Assembly (NCBI GenBank): GCA_016432585.1
Contig: CP066696.1
Span: 638,113 to 702,112, forward strand
Direction of reading: 5' to 3'
From: Candidatus Saccharibacteria bacterium
Lineage (GTDB): Bacteria; Patescibacteriota; Saccharimonadia; Saccharimonadales; Saccharimonadaceae
DNA length: 64,000 nt
Within the stretch, counting starts at the first letter, position 1. Each line of letters opens with the position of its first letter. Made by a program: the position numbers and the translations under genes. The notes below the pieces were generated by a model. It did not search any database. It saw only the letters and a list, made by a program, of their open reading frames with translations, and was not told the DNA's origin. Below are positions 42,733 to 50,053 of this stretch, piece after piece.

Positions 42733-43302
42733 ATGAAAATCGTTTTTGCACAAGGCAACCCTGGCGCCGAATACTCCCGCACCCGTCACAATGTCGGTTT
42801 TTTAATGGTCGACACCTATGCGCATGCGCATAACGCCGATTTCACCCGCAAGGCAAAGTTCCAGGCGGATATCGCCGAAATCTCCGTAAAGGGCGAAAAA
42901 GTTCTCCTCGTAAAGCCAACGACTTTCTATAACGAAACAGGCCAATCCGCCCGGGCTTTATTAGACTTTTACAAGCTCGATCCTAGCAAGGACTTTCTCG
43001 TGATCCACGACGACCTCGCATTGCCATTTGGCACTATCCGTACACGCGACAAAGGCCGCGACGCTGGCAATAACGGGATTAAATCACTCAACGCTCACAT
43101 TGGCGAGCATCACAACCGCATTCGCGTCGGCATTTACAACGAACTCCGCGACCGCATGCCTGACGCCGATTTTGTATTGGCGCGTTTTAGCGAAAACGAA
43201 AATAACGCCCTTACGGACGTCTATAAACATGTACTGCCTTTTATCGACGGCTTTATTGCCGACTCATTTCATCTTACAAAGGTGACGCTAGAAAAAAACT
43301 AG
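42733..43302 (+). CDS. pth: Peptidyl-tRNA hydrolase
   Basis: Releases peptides from prematurely dissociated peptidyl-tRNA. 189 residues, usual length. Motifs: FAQGNPGAEYSRTRHNVGFLMVD with the catalytic His, LLVKPTTFYNETGQS, FLVIHDDLALPFGTIR with the catalytic Asp, and DAGNNGIKSLNAHIG (usually G-H-N-G-L). TACAAT lies 9 nt upstream, so it may have its own leaderless promoter even though it directly follows der. Confidence 0.95.
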   Translation: MKIVFAQGNPGAEYSRTRHNVGFLMVDTYAHAHNADFTRKAKFQADIAEISVKGEKVLLVKPTTFYNETGQSARALLDFYKLDPSKDFLVIHDDLALPFGTIRTRDKGRDAGNNGIKSLNAHIGEHHNRIRVGIYNELRDRMPDADFVLARFSENENNALTDVYKHVLPFIDGFIADSFHLTKVTLEKN

Positions 43303-43309
43303 GCTTCTC

Positions 43310-43363
43310 CCGGGTGGGAGCAGGGAGGTCCCGCTAGGGATTCTCACACTGCTCCACACCCGG
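43310..43363 (-). terminator. GC-rich hairpin between pth and the membrane orphan
   Basis: CCGGGTGgGAGCAG pairs with CTGCTCcACACCCGG around a roughly 25-nt loop. No clear U-tract; probably 3'-end structure of the minus-strand orphan and perhaps also of pth. Confidence 0.65.
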
Positions 43364-43398
43364 ACGAAGTTTCTTACTCTGGAACTGCCAGGCCGATG

Positions 43399-43773
43399 TT
43401 ACTCAGCCGGCGGCGGGGTAGGGCGCTGCGGCCTTGCGGCCTTGACCTTCGCCATCCGCTCCCTCGTTCCGTCGGACCACTTCTTCGGCGCGAAGACGAA
43501 GAGGAGAAGCCCGAAGGCGATCAGGAAGAACAGCACCGTCCACAGCGAAAGCCCCACCCAGACCGCGAAGAGCACGGTCAGTGCGAGCGCGGAGAATCCG
43601 CCCATACGGGCGTTACGGCGCGCGGGGCGGCGGCACCAGATGCCCCAGATCGCCCAGACAGCGAAGCCGAGGGCACCCAGGAACAGCAGGCACAGAACGA
43701 TGCCCAGCAGGACACCGTTACTGGCAGCGGCGTCGGTGACACCGGGCACAGCGGGGGGAGTGGTGGGATTCAC
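43399..43773 (-). CDS. GC-rich orphan three-helix membrane protein
   Basis: 124 residues starting at the GTG at 43773 because GGAGG lies 6 nt before it; a TTG one codon earlier is less likely. Three hydrophobic helices (GVLLGIVLCLLFLGALGFAVW, FSALALTVLFAVWVGLSLW, VLFFLIAFGLLLFVF) with a short Pro/Thr N-terminus and a basic Pro-rich C-terminus (KVKAARPQRPTPPPAE). The layout is similar to the orphan at 44722-45030 (three helices, Pro-rich basic tail). Promoter TTGACT-17-TATAAT. Function unknown. Confidence 0.75.
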   Translation of the reverse strand: MNPTTPPAVPGVTDAAASNGVLLGIVLCLLFLGALGFAVWAIWGIWCRRPARRNARMGGFSALALTVLFAVWVGLSLWTVLFFLIAFGLLLFVFAPKKWSDGTRERMAKVKAARPQRPTPPPAE

Positions 43774-43819
43774 CAAAAACCTCCAAGAGTCGATACTTCG
43801 TGCACGATTGTGCTTACAT

Positions 43820-43848
43820 ATTATAATCTATAATGCGAATAAAGTCAA
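43820..43848 (-). promoter_or_regulatory. Consensus promoter of the 43.4 kb membrane orphan
   Basis: Minus strand TTGACT (43848-43843), 17-nt spacer, TATAAT (43825-43820). The first ten bases TTGACTTTAT are identical to those of the 46315 promoter. Confidence 0.75.
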
Positions 43849-43861
43849 TCTCAACGTATGC

Positions 43862-44611
43862 CTACACGCCAAGAAGTGTAATCAAACTACCGACGGCAAT
43901 AACTCCAATAACAAGCATGGCCGCCTGAATCGTACCGATTCGCTGCGGCTGTTCGTGGATATCGGGGATAATATCACTTGCCGCCACGTAAATAAAGAAG
44001 CCTGATGTTAACGCTAGAAGGGGCGCTACAAACTCCTCGACATCTTTTGCCAGTATATACACCAACACGGCCGCGAACACCGTTCCTAGGGCAGTGGCAA
44101 TATTTGCAAGAATAACCGTTTTTCCACGCCAGCCACGAGAAAGAAGCAATGCAAATGTCCCTACTTCTTTAGGAATTTCATGGGCCGAAACCGCAAGCGT
44201 CGTAATAATACCCGTCGGCACGCTCACAAGAAACGCCGCGCCTATTGCAAGTCCATCGATAATATTATGCGTAAGATCGCCAAGCACTACCAATCGGCGC
44301 TGCTGCACAACTTTCGCCTCAATCTGTCCGTGATCATGATGGTGGTGAAACCATGTTCCGCAGCGTTCCATAATAAAAAAGAAGATAAAACCAGCAAGGG
44401 CATACATGAGCATCGTTGCCGGATCGGCGATTTCAAACGATTCGGGCAAAAGATCAAAAAACGCAGCCGCAAGTAGCGCACCAGCACCAAAAGGCATCGT
44501 CATAAGCAACGCGGCCTGGCGACGCTTTTTAACACGAATAAGCGCGATTCCGCCTGCGAGCGAAATAGCACTTCCCAAAATAATAGCAAGGATCATAAGT
44601 AGCATAGTCAT
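43862..44611 (-). CDS. ZIP-family divalent metal transporter
   Basis: 249 residues, eight predicted helices. TM4 carries HNIIDGLAIGAAF and TM5 HEIPKEVGTFALLL, the two metal-binding signatures of ZIP proteins. A His-rich cytosolic loop (WFHHHHDHGQIE) precedes TM4. Imports zinc, iron or manganese into the cytosol; direction and metal are inferred from family. It sits between two GC-rich membrane orphans. Confidence 0.93.
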   Translation of the reverse strand: MTMLLMILAIILGSAISLAGGIALIRVKKRRQAALLMTMPFGAGALLAAAFFDLLPESFEIADPATMLMYALAGFIFFFIMERCGTWFHHHHDHGQIEAKVVQQRRLVVLGDLTHNIIDGLAIGAAFLVSVPTGIITTLAVSAHEIPKEVGTFALLLSRGWRGKTVILANIATALGTVFAAVLVYILAKDVEEFVAPLLALTSGFFIYVAASDIIPDIHEQPQRIGTIQAAMLVIGVIAVGSLITLLGV

Positions 44612-44633
44612 CTGTTAAATATATCACAGCAAA

Positions 44634-44658
44634 ACAAAAACCCGCAATTGCGAGTTTG
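44634..44658 (-). terminator. Canonical terminator after the 44.7 kb orphan
   Basis: Minus strand ACTCGC-AATT-GCGGGT followed by TTTTGTTTTG; second of the two hairpins downstream of the gene. Confidence 0.8.
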
Positions 44659-44679
44659 AAAATAACAGAGTGGTGCGTG

Positions 44680-44716
44680 CCGGGGCGGTGGAGAGCGAAT
44701 GCTCCCACCGCCCCGG
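44680..44716 (-). terminator. GC-rich hairpin after the 44.7 kb orphan
   Basis: CCGGGGCGGTGgaG / CtCCCACCGCCCCGG, about 13 bp nearly perfect. No U-tract; followed by the canonical terminator at 44634. Confidence 0.75.
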
Positions 44717-44721
44717 TGAAG

Positions 44722-45030
44722 TCACGGGCGGGGCGCGGGTGTCGGCGTCGTCGGGCGCTTCTTCTTGCCTCCGAAGAGGGCAAGCAGGAGACCGATGACG
44801 ATCATGAACGCGGCCGCGATCCCCACGATGCGAACGATCTCGCCGGAAGGCAGAGTGCCTTCGGTGAGCACGCTCGCGCCGTAGAGGTTGGCGATCAGGA
44901 AACCGCCGAGCGTCGCCATCGTCATTCCGACCGATCGCTTCCAGGCGCTGATCAGCAGCGCAAGGAACATGACCAGATAGAACGCGGCGACGAGAGCGCT
45001 GTAGCCAGCGAACATGCCAGGCTCGTTCAT
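44722..45030 (-). CDS. GC-rich orphan three-helix membrane protein
   Basis: 102 residues. Three helices (SALVAAFYLVMFLALLISAW, MTMATLGGFLIANLYG, IVGIAAAFMIVIGLLLALF) with a short loop TEGTLPSGEIV, ending in a basic Pro-rich tail (GGKKKRPTTPTPAPRP) similar in layout to the 43.4 kb orphan. GGAGG lies 8 nt before the ATG and a perfect TTGACA-17-TATAAT promoter precedes it. No family recognised; the design (small, helical, basic tail) could suit a transport regulator or toxin-like peptide, but this is speculation. Confidence 0.75.
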   Translation of the reverse strand: MNEPGMFAGYSALVAAFYLVMFLALLISAWKRSVGMTMATLGGFLIANLYGASVLTEGTLPSGEIVRIVGIAAAFMIVIGLLLALFGGKKKRPTTPTPAPRP

Positions 45031-45084
45031 TGATGTTACCTCCGTACTAGGCGGGACTTCACGCGTGGTTGACGCGATATCTTA

Positions 45085-45113
45085 ATTATATACCATAACT
45101 CGTCATTTGTCAA
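45085..45113 (-). promoter_or_regulatory. Perfect consensus promoter of the 44.7 kb orphan
   Basis: Minus strand TTGACA (45113-45108), 17-nt spacer, TATAAT (45090-45085). Confidence 0.85.
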
Positions 45114-45151
45114 GTTATGGTCCGTCTGCACTTGATTATTTCTGAGTACTT

Positions 45152-45266
45152 AAAAAGCGCCAGGTAAGGGTGGGCATCACCTGGCGCCGTTTAACCCTTT
45201 AACGCACCTCCTAGGAGGTAAAGCGTGACCCACCTCACACATACGAGAGGTCCGCCGGTTAAAGGG
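45152..45266 (-). ncRNA. Candidate structured non-coding RNA with terminator
   Basis: On the minus strand: CCCTTTAAC / GTTAAAGGG (45258-45266 with 45195-45203) closes a junction holding two hairpins, ACCTC/GAGGT (45232-45251) and the palindrome ACCTCCTAGGAGGT (45206-45219). It ends in GCGCCAGGT / ACCTGGCGC (45157-45187) followed by TTTTT, a good intrinsic terminator. A further 60-100 nt upstream also contain pairing (CTAAC-ATAA-GTTAG, 45338-45351). No ORF. Not recognised as tmRNA, RNase P or SRP RNA. It could alternatively be a leader read on the plus strand towards dprA. Confidence 0.5.
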
Positions 45267-45455
45267 ATTAGTATGCACGCAATGTTTTTTGCGCTATAAA
45301 GTGGAGGGTAGATACTTAATAGCACATTGCGCACAACCTAACATAAGTTAGAATAGGGGGTATAAGGTGCGTTTGGTTGATCTCGCAATGCAACCAATCG
45401 TGTTTGATAGTAGCACGTATTTGACATAATGTCAACAGTTTTTGCCACAAAATCT

Positions 45456-46313
45456 ATGAAAATCAATATATCCACCCCTGATAAGCATGAGTATTTAGTG
45501 CCGCTCGGCACGATACCAAAGCCTCCAAAAAATATGTTTTTTAGAGGCAGTATCCCTGTTGATCGATTGCCGACGGTTGCTATTGTAGGTACTCGAAAGC
45601 CTACGTCTTATGGGGTAGAAGTAGCACACAAGCTTTCTTACGATCTTGCAAAACGTGGCGTAATTATAGTTAGCGGTCTCGCACTCGGAACCGATGCGAT
45701 CGTCCACCGCGCGGCGCTGGAGGCGGGCGGAAAAACCATTGCTATTCTCGCAAATAGCGTCGAACACATCTATCCAAGATCCCACGCCACCCTAGGTGAG
45801 CAGATTATCGAAAAGGGCGGGGCGATCATGAGCGAATATGCGCCACCAACCGAACCGCGAACCTATCAGTTCTTGGCACGCAACCGGCTCGTTAGCGGCA
45901 TTTCCGACGCTATTATTATAGTAGAGGCTGCAAAACGCAGCGGCACGCTTTCTACCGCCATGCATGCACTCGAGCAAGGCCGTGAAGTATTTGTTGTGCC
46001 AGGCAATATCACCAGCCCGCTTTCGGCCGGGTGTAACGCATTATTAAAACAAGGCGCGCAACCCGCTACCTGCGCCGAGGACATTCTTGAGGTTATCGCA
46101 CCTCAATTGCAACAAATACAAACGACTCTACCTCTAGGCTCTAATCCACTTGAGAGCAAAATTATATCCTTACTCCAAACAGGCCTTCGCGATGGCGACG
46201 AGCTACAGCGGGCCAGCAGCGAAAATGCTATCGCGTTTAATCAAGCACTCACGATGATGGAAATAAATGGAATTATCCGGCCGCTCGGTGGCAACCAGTG
46301 GACGCTTCAATAG
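45456..46313 (+). CDS. dprA: DNA processing protein DprA (Smf)
   Basis: Loads RecA on incoming single-stranded DNA in natural transformation. 285 residues from the ATG at 45456; an ATG at 45429 is possible. Rossmann core: TVAIVGTRKPTSYGVEVA, VSGLALGTDAIVHRAALEAGGKTIAILANSVEHIYPRSH, RFLARNRLVSGISDAIIIVEA, SGTLSTAMHALEQGREVFVVPG. The usual N-terminal SAM-like domain is missing, and the C-terminal winged helix is short (LTMMEINGIIRPLGGNQW). Suggests DNA uptake capacity. Confidence 0.94.
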   Translation: MKINISTPDKHEYLVPLGTIPKPPKNMFFRGSIPVDRLPTVAIVGTRKPTSYGVEVAHKLSYDLAKRGVIIVSGLALGTDAIVHRAALEAGGKTIAILANSVEHIYPRSHATLGEQIIEKGGAIMSEYAPPTEPRTYQFLARNRLVSGISDAIIIVEAAKRSGTLSTAMHALEQGREVFVVPGNITSPLSAGCNALLKQGAQPATCAEDILEVIAPQLQQIQTTLPLGSNPLESKIISLLQTGLRDGDELQRASSENAIAFNQALTMMEINGIIRPLGGNQWTLQ

Positions 46314-46314
46314 A

Positions 46315-46343
46315 TTGACTTTATCTCTTTAAAATGATATAAT
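46315..46343 (+). promoter_or_regulatory. Consensus promoter of the lipoprotein orphan
   Basis: TTGACT (46315-46320), 17-nt spacer, TATAAT (46338-46343), starting 2 nt after the dprA stop codon. Confidence 0.8.
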
Positions 46344-46350
46344 TTAGAAC

Positions 46351-47016
46351 GTGACTATCCCAAGAGGAATGTCCCGGATGGCCTGCGTGGCAGCCATCCT
46401 CAGCCTGGCCGCGGCCCTCATGGCCTGCAGCCCCGACAGTAACACAGCGCCCGATTCGGGTGCGAGCGTGGGCAACACCGCGTCAAACGGTATGCCCACC
46501 CTGGAGAACGAGACCCCGTCTTCGACTCCGACCACACCGCCCGCCGCAACCACGGCGCCCGCCACTCCGACCACCGCGCCCGAAACGACGCAGCCGGAGC
46601 CCACCGCCATCCCCACCGAGCCCGGCCAGGTCATCCTGAACCCGGAGCCCGAGGTGGACGGCGATCCGGGTGGCGAGAGCTGGAGCGACGTCGGTGTCGG
46701 AAGCCTCACCGGGGACGCCAAGTGCAACCCCGAGTTCAAGGTGATCGAACTCGAACTGAACGGCACTACTACGGTGCGGGACAGTGAGATCAAGGTCACC
46801 CAGAAGCCCCAGGGCCTCGTCATCACCACCAGTTCTGTTCTGCTGGCCACCGCACTCATCGTCAACGACGACGCGGCGGCCAAGATCAGCAGTACGTGGT
46901 GGAACCCCAGCGGCAACCTCTCCAAGCGATCGATCCTCCTCCCCGGAGTAACCTGGGAGCCGGTCATCGCCAGCGGGGAGTTCCGCACCATCAAGGCCTG
47001 CACCATCAAGGAGTAG
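46351..47016 (+). CDS. GC-rich orphan lipoprotein
   Basis: 221 residues from the GTG at 46351; in-frame ATGs at 46369 and 46378 are alternatives, the last with AAGAGGA at good spacing. The N-terminus is a lipoprotein signal: basic MSR, hydrophobic AAILSLAAALM and lipobox LMAC (Cys26 from the GTG). A Thr/Pro-rich stalk (TTPPAATTAPATPTTAPETT) leads to a C-terminal beta-rich domain of about 110 residues (FKVIELELNGTTTVRDSEIKV, GLVITTSSVLLATALIV, WWNPSGNL). Extracellular, membrane-anchored. The composition is very actinobacterial in look. Function unknown. Confidence 0.8.
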   Translation: MTIPRGMSRMACVAAILSLAAALMACSPDSNTAPDSGASVGNTASNGMPTLENETPSSTPTTPPAATTAPATPTTAPETTQPEPTAIPTEPGQVILNPEPEVDGDPGGESWSDVGVGSLTGDAKCNPEFKVIELELNGTTTVRDSEIKVTQKPQGLVITTSSVLLATALIVNDDAAAKISSTWWNPSGNLSKRSILLPGVTWEPVIASGEFRTIKACTIKE

Positions 47017-47087
47017 GCAACCGGCGCCCCAAAAGCGCCAACCTCCACCAAAGTTTCAATGCTCAACCAGCAGTAAGCTAGGCGGAG

Positions 47088-47124
47088 AGGCGGTCATCAC
47101 CACGCGTGACGGCCGCCTTTTCCT
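47088..47124 (+). terminator. Terminator of the lipoprotein orphan
   Basis: AGGCGGTCA / TGACGGCCGCCT (one small bulge) followed by TTTCCTTT. Confidence 0.78.
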
Positions 47125-47191
47125 TTAGGCGCTAAGTGCACCATGGTATAGTACAAGAGCATCTGTCCACAGATCACCCAGAGGAGCAGCA

Positions 47192-47416
47192 ATGCCTACA
47201 GGCGCAGAAGGTTTCGACATCCCCAGGAGCTCTGAACAGCACGTACGGGGCTTACTCGAACAGAACAACCTCGGTGACGTCATCGTCATCGACGACCCTC
47301 AGTCGTCAGAGATCCTTCTCCTGCGGAGGCTGCCCGCCCCGAGCGGCACGATGGAACTCGAGGAGTTACTGAAGCAGAATGGGGTCACGTACCACCCCGT
47401 TCCACGCAACCGCTGA
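47192..47416 (+). CDS. GC-rich small orphan protein
   Basis: 74 residues, soluble and acidic (SSEQHVRGLLEQNNLGDVIVIDDPQSSEILLLRRL), ending TYHPVPRNR. Two similar helices EQHVRGLLEQNNL and MELEELLKQNGV suggest a small repeat. CAGAGGAGCAGC precedes the ATG and TATAGT (47148-47153) is a -10 with a weak -35. No known family. Confidence 0.65.
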   Translation: MPTGAEGFDIPRSSEQHVRGLLEQNNLGDVIVIDDPQSSEILLLRRLPAPSGTMELEELLKQNGVTYHPVPRNR

Positions 47417-47417
47417 G

Positions 47418-47456
47418 GTGCGGCCGGGAGGGCGAACCCGCTCTCCCGGCCGGCAC
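47418..47456 (+). terminator. Hairpin after the small orphan
   Basis: GTGCGGCCGGGAG / CTCCCGGCCGGCAC, long GC-rich stem with a 10-nt loop; no clear U-tract. Confidence 0.72.
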
Positions 47457-47569
47457 TGTCACACCGACAAATGAATGGTAATTTCAACTTTTCATTTACA
47501 AATAAATAAATGTTGCGTACTATAGGGCACTAGTGCTTAACTAAAAAAGCGCAAAAGGTATCTTCATAT

Positions 47570-49867
47570 ATGAGCAAAAATCTTGTTATCGTAGAGTCGC
47601 CAGCAAAGGCAAAAACAATCGAAAAGTACCTTGGCAAGGACTTTGTTGTTAAGAGTAGCATCGGCCACATTCGTGGACTACCAAGTAAGAATGGTAGTGT
47701 TGACGTTGTCAATAAGTTTGCGCCGCGTTTCGAAATTAACGCCGATAAAAAGAAAACTATCGCCGAACTGCGCCGCGAAGTAAAAGCCGCCGACACCGTT
47801 TGGCTTGCAAGCGATGAAGACCGCGAAGGAGAGGCGATTGCCTGGCACCTGGCGGAAGTTCTAAAGCTCGATCCTAAAACTACCAAACGAATCGTTTTTC
47901 ATGAAATTACAAAAAACGCACTCGATGAGGCGGTAAAAAATCCCCGTACTATAGATATGCCCCTTGTGGAAGCCCAGCAAGCTCGTCAATCCCTTGACTA
48001 TCTTGTAGGTTTTGAACTTTCGCCTGTATTATGGCGTAAAGTCCGCCCACAACTTTCGGCTGGCCGCGTGCAAAGCGTCGCCGTGCGCCTTATTGTCGAA
48101 CGCGAAGCCGAAATCAACGCACACGAGCCAGAATCTACCTTTAAACTTACCGCTGAATTCCTTCTAGAGGATGGCACGGTACTTCCGGCGACGAGCGCTA
48201 AAAAACACCAAACCGCAGATGATGTTCGCAAAATCCTTGAAGAATTTGCCAAAAGCAACTTTACAGTAGCCGATATCGCGAAAAAACCAGGAACGCGCAG
48301 TCCTTCGGCACCATTCACCACCAGCACCTTACAGCAAGAGGCAAGCAATAAACTTGGTTTTAGCCCGCGCAACACCATGAGTCTCGCGCAGCGCTTGTAC
48401 GAATCTGGTCTTATCACTTATATGCGTACCGACTCGGTTAATCTCTCGGCGCAAGCGCTTGGCGCCATGACCAGCTTTATCAAGGGGACATACGGCGAAA
48501 ACTACCACCAATTCCGCACGTTCAAATCAAAGTCAGCCAACGCCCAAGAAGCCCACGAAGCTATCCGCCCAACAGATATAACCAAAGAGTTTGCTGGCGG
48601 CGACGAACAGCAGAAGAAGCTCTATAACCTTATTTGGCGCCGCACGCTTGCCTCGCAAATGGCGCAGGCATCCCTTGAAAAAACCACAATCACCGTTAAG
48701 GCTTCTGAGAGCAAAGAGCTTATGGAGGCCAAGGGCGAGATCGTTGTCTTCGATGGCTTTTTAAAGGTGTATGGCCGCAGTGGCGACGACGTTCTACTAC
48801 CAGAAGTAAACAAGAACGACCCTTTGACGCTAAAAAGCGCCGAAGCTATCGAAAGCCTTTCGCGCGGACCAGCCCGCTACACCGAGGCCAGCCTCGTGCG
48901 CAAGCTTGAAGAAATGGGTATCGGCCGCCCATCTACCTATGCCAGTACGATTAACACCGTACAAACCCGCGGCTATGTTGAGCGCGGCGAGCTAGAAGGT
49001 GTCGAGAAAGAAATTACTAAACTCAGCCTAAAAAACGGCGAAATTAGCCAAAAAACCGAGAAAATCCAGTACGGTAAAGACACCAACAAGCTATTTCCAA
49101 CAGATACAGGCAAGGTTGTTACCGACTTCCTGGTGAAGCACTTCGAAAAGGTAATGGACTACGACTTCACGAAATCTGTCGAGGCAGAGCTCGACGAAAT
49201 CGCGATTGGCAAAAAAGACCGCGTAAAAGTACTGACTGAATTCTACACGCCGTTTCATAAACTCGTACTAGAAAGTGCTGATATTTCGCGCGCCGAGGCC
49301 ACTCAAACCCGCCATATCGGCGACGATCCAAAAACAGGGCTTCCTATCTTTGCACGTTTTGGCCGTTATGGCCCAATGCTCCAAAAAGGCGAGCAGTCCG
49401 ACGACCCAAAGCCAGTATTCGCACCACTTCCTGCTGGTAGCAAAATTGAAACCGTCACCCTTGCGCAGGCACTCGAGATGTTCAAGCTGCCACGCCTCGT
49501 TGGCGAAACGGCCGATGGCAAAGAAATCAAGGCAAATATTGGCCGTTTTGGACCGTATATTGTCGTCGACAAGCTTTTTGTCAGTATTAAACCGCACGAT
49601 CCGCAATCGATCACCCTCGATGAAGCGCGCGAGCTGTACGAGGCAAAGCTTAAGTCTGAAGCCGAGAAAAACATTGCCGACTTTGGCGATGGTGTTAAAG
49701 TATTAAATGGACGCTATGGGCCATATATTACCAATGGCAAAACAAACGCCAAGATTCCAAAGGGGACAGAGCCGCAATCTATCACCCACGAACAGGCAAA
49801 AGAGCTTCTTTCGCAGGCGCCTGCCAAAACGGCACGCCGTAAAATAGTTCGTCGCAAGCAATCATAA
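47570..49867 (+). CDS. topA: DNA topoisomerase I
   Basis: Relaxes negative supercoils. 765 residues. TOPRIM start LVIVESPAKAKTIEKYLGKDF, D-x-D in ASDEDREGEAIAWHLAE, catalytic Tyr in RLYESGLITYMRTDSVNLS, and IGRPSTYASTINTVQTRGYVE. The C-terminus has three Toprim-repeat units (RFGRYGPMLQKGEQ, GRFGPYIVVDKLFVSIK, GRYGPYITNGKTNAKI) instead of zinc fingers. TATAGG precedes a leader of about 45 nt with AAAAGG. Confidence 0.97.
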   Translation: MSKNLVIVESPAKAKTIEKYLGKDFVVKSSIGHIRGLPSKNGSVDVVNKFAPRFEINADKKKTIAELRREVKAADTVWLASDEDREGEAIAWHLAEVLKLDPKTTKRIVFHEITKNALDEAVKNPRTIDMPLVEAQQARQSLDYLVGFELSPVLWRKVRPQLSAGRVQSVAVRLIVEREAEINAHEPESTFKLTAEFLLEDGTVLPATSAKKHQTADDVRKILEEFAKSNFTVADIAKKPGTRSPSAPFTTSTLQQEASNKLGFSPRNTMSLAQRLYESGLITYMRTDSVNLSAQALGAMTSFIKGTYGENYHQFRTFKSKSANAQEAHEAIRPTDITKEFAGGDEQQKKLYNLIWRRTLASQMAQASLEKTTITVKASESKELMEAKGEIVVFDGFLKVYGRSGDDVLLPEVNKNDPLTLKSAEAIESLSRGPARYTEASLVRKLEEMGIGRPSTYASTINTVQTRGYVERGELEGVEKEITKLSLKNGEISQKTEKIQYGKDTNKLFPTDTGKVVTDFLVKHFEKVMDYDFTKSVEAELDEIAIGKKDRVKVLTEFYTPFHKLVLESADISRAEATQTRHIGDDPKTGLPIFARFGRYGPMLQKGEQSDDPKPVFAPLPAGSKIETVTLAQALEMFKLPRLVGETADGKEIKANIGRFGPYIVVDKLFVSIKPHDPQSITLDEARELYEAKLKSEAEKNIADFGDGVKVLNGRYGPYITNGKTNAKIPKGTEPQSITHEQAKELLSQAPAKTARRKIVRRKQS

Positions 49868-49967
49868 GCATAAGCGACACCATCGACCTGCAATTAAAGA
49901 AACTCCCAAAACACTCTTTACTACACACGTCTATTTCATGCTATAATTAGTTAGATAGCGATACTAT

Positions 49968-49996
49968 TTGACATTATATAGATATTGTTCTATAAT
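49968..49996 (+). promoter_or_regulatory. Consensus promoter of the sigma4/HARE-HTH gene
   Basis: TTGACA (49968-49973), 17-nt spacer, TATAAT (49991-49996). A second extended -10 (TGC-TATAAT) lies at 49942-49947. The leader of about 50 nt ends with GAAAGGA before the ATG at 50054. Confidence 0.85.
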
Positions 49997-50053
49997 CGAC
50001 CTTAGACAGAATTAATCTAACTTTCCCAGAAACACAGAAAGGACCCCGGCGAA

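Noticed and set aside
45224-45239. Third CRP-like site CGTGA-CCCACC-TCACA
   Set aside because: One fixed position is wrong and the sequence is explained by the RNA junction helices.
45152-45360. tmRNA, RNase P RNA or SRP RNA
   Set aside because: No tRNA-like 3' end, no conserved RNase P core sequence and no SRP GNAR-loop context could be seen, so the region is left as an unassigned structured RNA.
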